From a virus: a DNA stretch of 29,760 nucleotides. Both the position numbers and the translations under genes were made by a program. How positions within the stretch are numbered: the stretch's first letter is position 1; each line of letters starts with the position of its first letter. The DNA is taken from the IMG/VR virus record IMGVR_UViG_3300032291_003130, positions 1 to 29,760 of that record. The stretch is one strand, 5' to 3'. Under the pieces are notes generated by a model. It did not search any database. It had not been told where the DNA came from and saw nothing but the letters and a program-made list of their open reading frames with translations. This document shows, piece after piece, positions 6,334 to 12,682 of the stretch.

Positions 6334-7017
6334 CTAAAAAGGCAACGAATCCAAATCCTCGTTGCCCTGGGTGTTAATCGGCTCGGTTTGCTTGGCTACC
6401 CACTCAATGCTGGGCTTACGCTTGCACCAAGCCCCGTCGGTTTTGCCGCTGCACGCCCAAAAGGGGTTATACGGCTTGCCGGTAGCTTTACTTACGCCGC
6501 CGGGCTTTTTCGCCCAGGGCTGGCCATGGTCTGGGCAACTATCGGCGCCGAAAAGTTCCATAGCGGCTTTAAGCATGACCGTATCGTGCCCCGCGGTAGG
6601 CTCGGGTGCCCTCGCTACAATGCCCGTAGGGGCGGTAATGCGGGGCGTAGCAGGGTTCTCCTTGGCGTAAAGGTACCTGGCTACCCCAAAAAGGCTGGCG
6701 CAACGCCGTAATGCATCGCTCGCCGCCTCTTTAAGGCTCTCGCCGCTACCCCCGGTTTCGTACCCAAAGTCCGCCCTAATAGCTACCGTGCCGTCGCTAA
6801 ACCGCACGTGCAGGGTGCCCTTAACGGCGTTAGTATCCCCTACCTTTTCTACCTCAAAGTCCCAGCCGTTTACGCCTAGCACCTCATCGAGCCGCCCCGC
6901 AACGGTGCGGGCATCAACCCAGGTAAGGTCGCGCCCGCCTACCCCTGGGCGGTGCCGGATAACCTCGGGGGGAAAAGGTGCAGCCAAGGCCGCCAAAATC
7001 TCGCCGTGCTTACTCAT
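6334..7017 (-). CDS. Rad52/22-type single-strand annealing protein with SSB-like tail
   Basis: A 227-residue protein. Residues about 30-120 carry the Rad52-like annealing core: WVDARTVAGRLDEVLG, NGWDFEVEKVGD, VKGTLHVRF, and ESLKEAASDALRRCASLFG with the conserved DALKRCA-type helix. Two Cys/His clusters follow (CPDHG, then WACSG and WCKRK), probably a zinc module. The protein ends NEDLDSLPF, an acidic tip like that of bacterial SSB. It anneals single strands made by the neighbouring YqaJ exonuclease, giving a complete lambda-Red-like pair. The start overlaps the next gene upstream as ATGA. Confidence 0.8.
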   Translation of the reverse strand: MSKHGEILAALAAPFPPEVIRHRPGVGGRDLTWVDARTVAGRLDEVLGVNGWDFEVEKVGDTNAVKGTLHVRFSDGTVAIRADFGYETGGSGESLKEAASDALRRCASLFGVARYLYAKENPATPRITAPTGIVARAPEPTAGHDTVMLKAAMELFGADSCPDHGQPWAKKPGGVSKATGKPYNPFWACSGKTDGAWCKRKPSIEWVAKQTEPINTQGNEDLDSLPF

Positions 7018-7538
7018 CGTGCAACCTCCAAAATCGGTACCGTATGCAGGTATTTTTGGGCAACCAGCTTAAAGCCCTTGCCGCCATTGGCACCGATAGC
7101 CCAGCCCTCGGTTGCGGCAATCCAGCCTATTACGTCAACTACTCGAAACCCCTCTTGGGGTAGCGGGTAGGCTAACACCACGTACCTGTTAAGTGCAACG
7201 TCTTTGTCGCGGATAACTAGCCGGTGCTCGGGGTTTACTATGCGTTTTACCTCAATACGCTCCCCGCAATCGGGCTCCTCGGCGTGCGCCCAATGCTCGG
7301 CGGCTGGCCAGACCTTGCCATGCCAGGTAACCCCAAAAGCCTTTGCAACCGCGCACTCGCCCGCCGCGGCGGCAAAGGAGGCGGTTTCGTCGTCTTGCAT
7401 TTTTGCCCTATCGTAATAGGGCTTATCGGCTACGCCTCGGTTGGCAACGTTGCGCCCATCGCCTACCGCCTTAGCCTTTGCCAACTCATCAAGCGTTAGG
7501 GTAATAAGGCGCCCTTTGGGGGTATAGCTGCTAATCAT
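7014..7538 (-). CDS. PD-(D/E)XK-like endonuclease, recombination operon
   Basis: The start is ATG 7538 (an ATG at 7550 is the alternative). It overlaps the YqaJ stop by 8 bases, with GGGGGG as the likely binding site. The product, about 174 residues, contains AGECAVAKAFGV near residues 60-71, then PDCGERIEVKRI near 89-100. An E-containing helix, then an Asp and ExK, is the layout of PD-(D/E)XK nucleases. Similar proteins are common in actinophage recombination operons, where the role is not clear. It lies between the exonuclease and annealing genes, suggesting a joint function in DNA repair or replication-fork processing. No close experimental homologue is claimed. Confidence 0.55.
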   Translation of the reverse strand: MISSYTPKGRLITLTLDELAKAKAVGDGRNVANRGVADKPYYDRAKMQDDETASFAAAAGECAVAKAFGVTWHGKVWPAAEHWAHAEEPDCGERIEVKRIVNPEHRLVIRDKDVALNRYVVLAYPLPQEGFRVVDVIGWIAATEGWAIGANGGKGFKLVAQKYLHTVPILEVAR

Positions 7539-8490
7539 TAAGCCCCCCATCGCGCACGATAAAGCGCCGGCTACCCGCGCGCTCCTTGGTAAACCGCGTT
7601 AGGGCCTCGCCGTAGGTATCGGGTGCAAGCCCCTGCAAACTCTCGGCTACGGCTCGCCAATCGGTAAGGGTGCTTGGGCGGGCTTGGCGCCAATACACCG
7701 TCCACCCATTGCCTGTTAGCCCCGCCTTTTCGGCAATCGCCTCCTTTAACACCATTTCCAAGGCGGCTTGCTTTTGCTCTAAAAAGTGCACCTCGGTTGC
7801 GGTTTCCTGGTATTGCCGTAGCACCCGCTCATGGGCTGCATCGGCAACGGCAAACTCCTCCGTAGCTTGCGGCGTAGCCTCGGCGTAGGCCATGGCATCG
7901 AGCGCTTCGAGCGCCGGCGGTGTGTTTGTATCTACTAACTCTAAAAACCGCGTAGCTGCAGCTTGCATGGTTTCCCAAAGTGCCGGGTCAAACTCTACCC
8001 GCTCAACCTTAAATACCAGCCCGCCTAGCAGGGCGGCAACGTCGCACCAAGGCGCGCCAACTATGCCCATTTGCCAGGTGGTTTGCAAAACTACCTCCGG
8101 CGGTACGGGCCAGGTGCTCCAACGCGGGCTAGCGCTGGTTTTAATCTCAACAATGCCAGGGCTACCCGCAATGGTGCGGTCAAGGCTTGCCATAAACCTT
8201 GGGTTAGCTTTAAGGCGTACTACGCCATTGCTCTTACGCAACTTAACGCCGCGCTCCTGCTCGTACCAGGTGCCAACGGCGTCTTCGAGCAATACGCCCC
8301 GGTTGGCGGCTGCGCCTACCTTTTGCGGCTCAACCGCGCCGGTTTTCTCCGCCCATAGGCCATACGGGGTTTTATAGGGGCTTACCCCCATAACCGCCGC
8401 CATGTCGGAGGCACCAAGCCCCCGGCGGCGTAGTTCGAGCCACTCGGCGCTACGCTGGGTTGCCTTTACAAACTCGTACCGTTTACCCAT
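7531..8490 (-). CDS. YqaJ-family viral recombinase exonuclease
   Basis: A 319-residue protein that begins RYEFVKATQRSAEWLELRRRGLGASD in two pieces, the standard YqaJ opening (WxxxRxxGIGxSD). It has MGVSPYKTPYGLWAEKTG near 34-51 and an active site in SLDRTIAGSPGIVEIKTSAS near 102-121, giving the D...ExK core, followed by VVLQTTWQM. This is a 5'-3' exonuclease that prepares ends for the Rad52-type annealing protein encoded next but one. The C-terminal third is helical and partly coiled-coil (EQKQAALEMVLKEAIAEK). GGAGGAG precedes its start within the end of the methyltransferase gene. Confidence 0.88.
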   Translation of the reverse strand: MGKRYEFVKATQRSAEWLELRRRGLGASDMAAVMGVSPYKTPYGLWAEKTGAVEPQKVGAAANRGVLLEDAVGTWYEQERGVKLRKSNGVVRLKANPRFMASLDRTIAGSPGIVEIKTSASPRWSTWPVPPEVVLQTTWQMGIVGAPWCDVAALLGGLVFKVERVEFDPALWETMQAAATRFLELVDTNTPPALEALDAMAYAEATPQATEEFAVADAAHERVLRQYQETATEVHFLEQKQAALEMVLKEAIAEKAGLTGNGWTVYWRQARPSTLTDWRAVAESLQGLAPDTYGEALTRFTKERAGSRRFIVRDGGLND

Positions 8491-9577
8491 TTTGCTCCTC
8501 CTCCCGCCAATGGCGGTTTGCGTGCACTAGCCGTTCCCCAATCCATTGCGCAACGGGCGCAACAACCCCATTACCGCAACAACGGTAACGGTGGGAATCC
8601 AAACCTACCGCCGGTAAACCATCGTGCTCTACCGTGCCACCTACGATGGCATGGGTAGTACGTATGTCGCCAACGTCAAAACTATTAAGGGTGTTGGCTA
8701 GCCCATCATCGACCCAGGTTTCGGCGGTGCCCGGTAAGCTAACCCGTGCCGACTTTCTAAATACCATTGGGATAGCGCGCCCGGTATCAAGCGTTGGCGC
8801 TTGCCCATGCTCGGAAAAAATACGCTCCGATTGGGGCGAATCGCTACCGCCCCCGGTTAGCGACCCAGCCACTTTTTGCTTACCGTCCACCCATCTGGCC
8901 AGCCCATTAGCCGCTCGGTTTCCATCGGGGTAAGCCGCCGTACCTGTTGGCTGGTTTGCATACCCGTTGCCAAAGCTTGTAGCGCCTCTTGCAGCAATGG
9001 GGGTAATAGTTTGCCGCGGCGGTTCGCTCTCTCCAAAATGCCCTTTGCAGCCTTCGCACTCAAAAAGTACCGAGCCGGCGCGGTCGGTTCCAAAACTTGC
9101 AACAATAAACACCCTACGCCGCCTTTGGGCGACTCCGAAAAATCGCGCGTCCAAAACTCGCCACGCCACGCCATACCCGAGCCCCTCCATTTCGTAAATG
9201 AGCCTTCCGAAATCGCGGCCTTGGTTGCTAGTAAATAGCCCGGGTACGTTTTCCAACACCAGCCACCGAGGTTTTCGCTGCTCGACCAAATCGAGATAGG
9301 TAAAGGCAAGGCTGCTACGGTTACCGGCAAACCCTGCGCGCTTTCCGGCGGCGCTAAGGTCTTGGCATGGGAAACCGCCCGACCAAACTTCGGCTTCGGG
9401 TATGGCATCGGCATTTACCTCCGTAATGTTGCCCAGGTTAGGAGCGCCCGGGAATCGCTCGGCTAGCACGGCGCTAGCGTATGGCTCTATTTCGCAAACA
9501 CTTACCGTTTTAATACCTGCACGCTCAAAGCCAAGGTCAAGCCCGCCAACACCGCTAAAAAAGCTAGCGTGCCGCAT
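8483..9577 (-). CDS. C5-cytosine DNA methyltransferase
   Basis: The start is ATG 9577, preceded by GGAGGG with 5-6 bases spacing; the 41 extra residues up to 9700 would overlap the FmdB-like gene and begin before motif I. In the 364-residue product, motif I SFFSGVGGLDLGF is at 5-17. Motif IV GGFPCQDLS is at 67-75 with catalytic Cys71, motif VI LENVPG is at 108-113, and motif VIII RRRRVF lies near 155. The last motifs CCGNGVV lie near the C-terminus. Everything expected of an active m5C enzyme is present, with a target-recognition region around 180-300. No restriction partner is seen nearby. It probably protects phage DNA or affects gene expression. Confidence 0.92.
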   Translation of the reverse strand: MRHASFFSGVGGLDLGFERAGIKTVSVCEIEPYASAVLAERFPGAPNLGNITEVNADAIPEAEVWSGGFPCQDLSAAGKRAGFAGNRSSLAFTYLDLVEQRKPRWLVLENVPGLFTSNQGRDFGRLIYEMEGLGYGVAWRVLDARFFGVAQRRRRVFIVASFGTDRAGSVLFECEGCKGHFGESEPPRQTITPIAARGATSFGNGYANQPTGTAAYPDGNRAANGLARWVDGKQKVAGSLTGGGSDSPQSERIFSEHGQAPTLDTGRAIPMVFRKSARVSLPGTAETWVDDGLANTLNSFDVGDIRTTHAIVGGTVEHDGLPAVGLDSHRYRCCGNGVVAPVAQWIGERLVHANRHWREEEQNG

Positions 9578-9764
9578 TTTTTCCCTCCGCTTTCCTGTCC
9601 TTTTTTGCCCAGCCCGAGCCCTTAAATACCAGCCCCGGCGGGCTAAATAGCCGCCATAGTTTGCCGCCGTCGGCATCATGCCGTAGGGCTTTGCGCCCAT
9701 CGGCGGGGGCTACCTGCTCAACCACCGCGCCGCATTTACGGCATTGGTAGTCATACGTGGGCAT
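9564..9764 (-). CDS. FmdB-like zinc-ribbon protein
   Basis: A 66-residue protein that begins MPTYDYQCRKCGAVVEQ, the exact opening style of FmdB-type zinc ribbons. The downstream knuckle that would hold the second Cys pair is replaced by RHDADGGKLWRLFSPPGLVFKGSGW, so the second metal pair is degraded. The end retains the FxGSGW element of the family. It overlaps the methyltransferase by 14 bases and the upstream gene by 14. FmdB proteins are small regulators of unclear role; in phages they may act on host RNA polymerase or transcription, but that is inference. Confidence 0.75.
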   Translation of the reverse strand: MPTYDYQCRKCGAVVEQVAPADGRKALRHDADGGKLWRLFSPPGLVFKGSGWAKKDRKAEGKNAAR

Positions 9765-9960
9765 AGGTACCCCCTCGGCGCTTGCCGCGGCGCTCGGCTA
9801 GGCGCACGCAATAGGAGCACTCGCCGCAAACTACGGGCCTAGCCAATACCGGGCGCTGGCATTTGCCGCACCAAAGGCTACGCATGCAGGGGCGGGTTTT
9901 GCCAATGCCATTAAGGCTATGCGGGTTGCATAGGTGCGCAATCGTGCCCTCGCCGGTCAT
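9751..9960 (-). CDS. Small multi-Cys zinc-binding protein
   Basis: A 69-residue protein with three CxxC pairs: WCGKC near 30-34, CGECSYC near 47-53, and a single C near 11 plus C25. The basic tail (RLAERRGKRRGG) and the Cys pattern suggest a two-zinc nucleic-acid binding mini-protein. ATG 9960 overlaps the preceding stop as ATGA. No family name can be given. Together with the FmdB-like and other Cys-rich neighbours it forms a run of tiny zinc proteins. Confidence 0.6.
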   Translation of the reverse strand: MTGEGTIAHLCNPHSLNGIGKTRPCMRSLWCGKCQRPVLARPVVCGECSYCVRLAERRGKRRGGTYAHV

Positions 9961-10106
9961 CGCCCGCCTCGCAAAATCGTTACTAGGATAATGAGCCCAA
10001 TAAGCAGGATTATTTGGGCGTTGCCGCGGCTTCGAGCCCTCGCCCGCTGCTTGGGCGTATAAAAGCTGGTATACACCTTTGGCGTGCCCGCTCGGTTAAG
10101 TTTCAT
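9957..10106 (-). CDS. Small basic protein with C-terminal membrane helix
   Basis: A 49-residue frame. It starts at ATG 10106, overlapping the upstream stop as ATGA and preceded by GGGAGGGAGG, and stops overlapping the next start as ATGA. The N-terminal 28 residues are strongly basic (KLNRAGTPK, TPKQRARARSRGN). Residues 31-45 (IILLIGLIILVTIL) form one membrane helix, so it is likely an inner-membrane protein with a cytoplasmic basic domain. Function unknown. Confidence 0.65.
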   Translation of the reverse strand: MKLNRAGTPKVYTSFYTPKQRARARSRGNAQIILLIGLIILVTILRGGR

Positions 10107-10213
10107 AGAACCCTCCCTCCCATCGCCGTATAGGCGATTAAATACCCAATAAGCGCATAAAGCGCAATAATCAAACCCCTAATAAACCCCTGCTTAATCG
10201 CCGCCTTAATCAT
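10103..10213 (-). CDS. Very small membrane protein
   Basis: A 36-residue frame from ATG 10213, four bases after GGAGG, ending in a TGA that overlaps the next start. Its first 11 residues (MIKAAIKQGFI) are basic-amphipathic, and residues 13-30 (LIIALYALIGYLIAYTA) are one membrane-spanning helix. It is coupled on both sides. It could be a toxin-like, holin-like or regulatory peptide; no evidence selects among these. Confidence 0.55.
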   Translation of the reverse strand: MIKAAIKQGFIRGLIIALYALIGYLIAYTAMGGRVL

Positions 10214-10361
10214 GCTTAACCTCCAAATAGTTTGCCCGCCCCTTTGCAGGTACGTAGCATTTACGGCATACGGCAAGCAGCCCGCCGTTTTCGGTTTTTA
10301 CAATCGCCAAATACCCGTGCTTGCCATCAACCGGGCATAGGCTCCAAAAGGCGCCGCTCAT
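10206..10361 (-). CDS. Small Cys-containing hypothetical protein
   Basis: The start is ATG 10361, seven bases after AGGAGGT and overlapping the upstream stop as ATGA; the longer frame from 10520 is out of place. The 51-residue product begins MSGAFWSLCPVDGKHGYLA and contains LLAVCRKCYVP, giving C-P and CxxC pairs that could bind a zinc ion. It ends with a Glu/Lys tail. It resembles other mini zinc proteins in this operon. Function unknown. Confidence 0.6.
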   Translation of the reverse strand: MSGAFWSLCPVDGKHGYLAIVKTENGGLLAVCRKCYVPAKGRANYLEVKHD

Positions 10362-10636
10362 GCTGGCACCTCCTCGCCGTACTCGGCGGCTAGTTCGGCT
10401 GCTACCTCGGCGTAGGCCTGTTTGGTAAGGGGCTGCATAACGTTTACCTCGTATGAGCACCAAACCTCCCAATAGTCGCCGCTCATCTCGTAAGCCGCAA
10501 CCATTTGCTCCAATACGCAACGGTCGAGCGCTACAAAGGCAATAAGGTACTTGCCATTGCGGCGCTTGGTAAGTTTGTAAGCGTTTTTATAGGCGCGGAT
10601 AGAAAAGCTTTCCCCGGTACTAAACTTGCCTTGCAT
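10358..10636 (-). CDS. Hypothetical phage protein
   Basis: A 92-residue protein with a GGAGG site before ATG 10636 and a TAATG overlap with the upstream gene. It has an N-terminal basic region (KNAYKLTKRRNGKY), a central strand rich in aromatic residues (DYWEVWCSYEVNVM) and an acidic Ala/Glu helix at the end (YAEVAAELAAEYGEEV). No recognised domain. It is coupled to the genes on either side and is probably expressed early. Confidence 0.6.
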   Translation of the reverse strand: MQGKFSTGESFSIRAYKNAYKLTKRRNGKYLIAFVALDRCVLEQMVAAYEMSGDYWEVWCSYEVNVMQPLTKQAYAEVAAELAAEYGEEVPA

Positions 10637-10833
10637 TACAACACCTCCGCGAGTGCAGCCGTTGCCCTTTGCAACGCCCGCTTTGCAACGTGGTAGCGCC
10701 GTACCGCGTTGGCGTATTCGGCTGGGTTTTTCTCGGCGGCAAACTCCTTTTCGTTGCGCGCCATGGCTAGCATGTATTGGGCTTTAATCAACCTGTCGGT
10801 AAGTGCCTTATGGCTTTTTTCTGCGCCGCTCAT
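10636..10833 (-). CDS. Hypothetical helical protein
   Basis: A 65-residue, almost entirely alpha-helical and charged protein. Its helix repeats (LTDRLIKAQYMLAMARNEKEFAAEKN, YHVAKRALQRATAALAEVL in pieces) suggest a short helical hairpin or coiled coil. It starts at ATG 10833, overlapping the upstream TAA as TAATG. Unknown function; could be a small DNA- or protein-binding adaptor. Confidence 0.55.
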   Translation of the reverse strand: MSGAEKSHKALTDRLIKAQYMLAMARNEKEFAAEKNPAEYANAVRRYHVAKRALQRATAALAEVL

Positions 10834-11057
10834 TATCGCGCCGCCTTTGCAGCAATGCGGGCAAGGTCGGTTGGCGCTGGCTTTCCTGCAAGCACCGAGT
10901 CAATACCAAAGTAAACAAATAGGTCAACGGCGCGCTTGCACTCATCGTAAGTAGCCCATGCCTTGGTAACGCTCTCGGTGCGCCCCCCGGCTACCATCTC
11001 AAAGGTGGAGGTACCGTCTGCGTTTTCAACCCACTTATAGCGCTTGGCTTTTGCCAT
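10833..11057 (-). CDS. First gene of left operon: hypothetical
   Basis: A 74-residue protein from ATG 11057, which has an AAGGAGG site 5 bases upstream. It begins MAKAKRYKWVENADGTSTFE and carries a mixed beta/alpha pattern (TESVTKAWATYDECKRAVDLF). No known motif. It is the first gene downstream of the promoter at 11111-11140 and therefore the first product of the left operon, a position often taken by early regulators or host-takeover proteins, although this is only inference. Confidence 0.6.
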   Translation of the reverse strand: MAKAKRYKWVENADGTSTFEMVAGGRTESVTKAWATYDECKRAVDLFVYFGIDSVLAGKPAPTDLARIAAKAAR

Positions 11058-11110
11058 TTTTGCCTCCTTATCGGTCGCCCCTGGCGGGGCTGTGTATGCC
11101 CGATACGTGC

Positions 11111-11140
11111 ACTTTACACCTAACGGTTTTTAACCGTCAA
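11111..11140 (-). promoter_or_regulatory. Promoter of left operon with internal palindromic operator
   Basis: On the minus strand, TTGACG (complement of 11135-11140) and TAAAGT (complement of 11111-11116) are 18 bases apart, close to a sigma-70-type promoter. Between and over the -35 lies a perfect inverted repeat at 11123-11137: ACGGTT, AAA, AACCGT. Such a placement would let a bound repressor or activator govern the operon. A start near 11104 would leave a leader of about 45 bases to the first ATG at 11057. Confidence 0.6.
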
Positions 11141-11345
11141 GCCCCCCCTCATGGGGGCTAGGCAACCCCCCCTCCTTTACCGCCTCAATAACCACCGCCA
11201 AGCACGTTTTGCATACGGCTTGGCCTAAAATCCAAGGTATACCCCCTACCCCCGTATTAACCGGGTACTCGTTAAAGCGGTATACCCGCCCAGCTTCGCC
11301 GCATACCGGGCATAGGGCGGTTTCGCCTTTATCCTCGGGCGCCAT
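11130..11345 (-). CDS. Zinc-ribbon hypothetical protein
   Basis: Start placed at ATG 11345, 16 bases inside the end of the phosphoesterase gene; the frame from 11387 is longer but over the active gene. The 71-residue product has CPVCG near 13-17 and VCKTC near 44-48, a two-Cys-pair zinc ribbon. It ends with a Gly-rich tail encoded within a small hairpin and the -35 of the next promoter. No strong binding site precedes it, so it may be coupled to the phosphoesterase. Function unknown; plausible small DNA-binding ribbon. Confidence 0.5.
   Translation of the reverse strand: MAPEDKGETALCPVCGEAGRVYRFNEYPVNTGVGGIPWILGQAVCKTCLAVVIEAVKEGGLPSPHEGGLDG
11140..11159 (-). terminator. Candidate hairpin ending the late operon
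   Basis: AGCCCCC (11140-11146) pairs with 11153-11159 across a 6-base loop. It lies inside the end of the zinc-ribbon gene and just upstream of the next promoter, so it could attenuate transcription from the right before the left operon promoter. There is no T-run after it on the coding strand, so it would be a U-less terminator at best. Confidence 0.4.
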
Positions 11346-12357
11346 CGAGCCTAACCAGGTACTCGGCGGTAGGGCCCTCCTTACCAAAAAATAGCGCCCA
11401 TTGCGCCGGGGTGCCGCTCGCCGCTAGCCACTCTTGGGCGTAGCGGTTGCTGCTCTCAATGCTGGCATTGCCCCAGCATGTATGCGCCCCATCGGATAGC
11501 ACCAAGCGGGCGGGCGTATGCCAATGCCCGTAAAACAAAAAGTCGAACGGTTGCACGCTAAGGTTCCAGCCCTGCGCCCGCTTTGCAATCGCGTAGTACG
11601 GCAAGCCAAAGGCGCCGCCGCGAAACTGGTCGCCATGTACCAGCATTGCGGTTTTACCGCCCGGTAGCGCCAACGTATCGTGCCAATGGCGCCCGCCCAT
11701 CGTTAGGCTCTCGCGCCAATCAACGCGCTTTTCGGCGCGTAGGTGCTCGGCTGCAATCCGGTACAAAATCGCGTCGGCGTTGCTCTCGTTGCTATGGTCG
11801 CCAAATCGCCCAAGGCGCCCGTGGTTACCAATCGCGCCGCGCACCGTTACCTTTGGTGCTAGTGCCGCCATTGCTCGCACAAACTGGGCAAGCATGCCCG
11901 CGCCCTCAAAAATCTGCACGTACAAACCGCCGCGCTCTACCTCGTAAGCTTGGCTTGGGAAAATGTTTCCGTCGCTCTCAACAAAGTCGCCCAGCAATAC
12001 GCACGCAATCTCCTTAACCGGCACGCCGTGCAACTCAATAAGCCGGGCTACCTTTTCGGCAAGCAGGGCAATACGTGCTTTGGCGGTTTCTATGTTGTAG
12101 GTTTCCGACTGCTTACCTAGTTGCCAATCGCCTAGCAAAATAACCAGGGTTTCGGGCTCGCCTTTTTTGCCCGAGGCCTTGGGCTTTGGTACCGGCGGTA
12201 TCGTTATGCTAAGTGCCGCATCGCGCGCCGCTTGGTACACCGCGGCAACCAACTCCTCGCGCGCTGCATCGCGCTTGGCTAGTTGCCGTAGCGCGCGTTT
12301 ATGCGCCTCGGTAACCTCAATAAGCCGCTGCTCAATCTGCAACTCCTCGCCGCTCAT
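11329..12357 (-). CDS. Calcineurin-like metallophosphoesterase
   Basis: The start is ATG 12357, which overlaps the HTH stop as ATGA; the 15-residue extension to 12402 lies over that gene. The 342-residue protein shows the five metallophosphoesterase blocks: VILLGDWQLG, VLLGDFVESDG, GAIGNHGR, MLVHGDQFRGG and FYGHWHTP. The N-terminal third has a helical leader (EEELVAAVYQAA). This protein type is typical of actinophage genomes next to a small HTH gene and is expected to hydrolyse phosphodiesters, perhaps cleaving DNA or a nucleotide; the native substrate is not known. Confidence 0.85.
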   Translation of the reverse strand: MSGEELQIEQRLIEVTEAHKRALRQLAKRDAAREELVAAVYQAARDAALSITIPPVPKPKASGKKGEPETLVILLGDWQLGKQSETYNIETAKARIALLAEKVARLIELHGVPVKEIACVLLGDFVESDGNIFPSQAYEVERGGLYVQIFEGAGMLAQFVRAMAALAPKVTVRGAIGNHGRLGRFGDHSNESNADAILYRIAAEHLRAEKRVDWRESLTMGGRHWHDTLALPGGKTAMLVHGDQFRGGAFGLPYYAIAKRAQGWNLSVQPFDFLFYGHWHTPARLVLSDGAHTCWGNASIESSNRYAQEWLAASGTPAQWALFFGKEGPTAEYLVRLDGARG

Positions 12358-12587
12358 CGTGCGCACGCGCACTCGCCGCGGCGGTGCCGGGCAATCGTCC
12401 AAAAACTTACGGTTACGCCGCGCTTAGCCAAAAAGGCGCTAATAGCCTTAGCCGTTATAGCCGGGTCATTTAACCCGTCAATAAGCGCCTGGTTAGCTGC
12501 ACCTTCGAGCCCTACCGCGGAAAAGCCGCACGGGGGCCCCTTACGGGGCTTACTCAACGCGCGTAGTTCCTCTAACTCATTACCCAT
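12354..12587 (-). CDS. Small HTH DNA-binding protein
   Basis: Start at ATG 12587, 8 bases after GGAGGT; an alternative TTG start at 12602 is ignored. The 77-residue product has a winged/HTH-type segment near 42-70 (ITAKAISAFLAKRGVTVSFWTIARHRRG in parts). There a recognition helix follows the VTVS turn, as in terminase-small-subunit-like and phage DNA-binding proteins. It lies directly downstream of three direct repeats (12618-12664) and may bind them. It precedes and overlaps the phosphoesterase gene by 4 bases. Confidence 0.6.
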   Translation of the reverse strand: MGNELEELRALSKPRKGPPCGFSAVGLEGAANQALIDGLNDPAITAKAISAFLAKRGVTVSFWTIARHRRGECACAR

Positions 12588-12617
12588 TGCCGGTACCTCC
12601 AAACTACTTACGCCGCT

Positions 12618-12664
12618 TATACCAGCGGTTATACGTAGCCTATACCAAGGGTTATGCCAGGTGT
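12618..12664 (-). promoter_or_regulatory. Three imperfect 12-bp direct repeats upstream of HTH gene
   Basis: On the plus strand the copies are TATACCAGCGGT (12618-12629), TATACCAAGGGT (12641-12652) and TATGCCAGGTGT (12653-12664). Consensus TATACCA..GGT-like; distances 23 and 12 bases, about two and one helical turns. This suggests a set of operator or iteron half-sites in the only gap between the lysin and the HTH gene. The protein encoded directly downstream would be the natural binder. The minus strand also has TATAAG and TATAAC that may form a -10 region. Confidence 0.5.
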
Positions 12665-12682
12665 GTGGCGCGCGGTGTGTGC

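Noticed and set aside
9578-9700. N-terminal extension of the C5 methyltransferase
   Set aside because: It lies over the FmdB-like gene in another frame, and the conserved domain and GGAGGG site point to the start at 9577.
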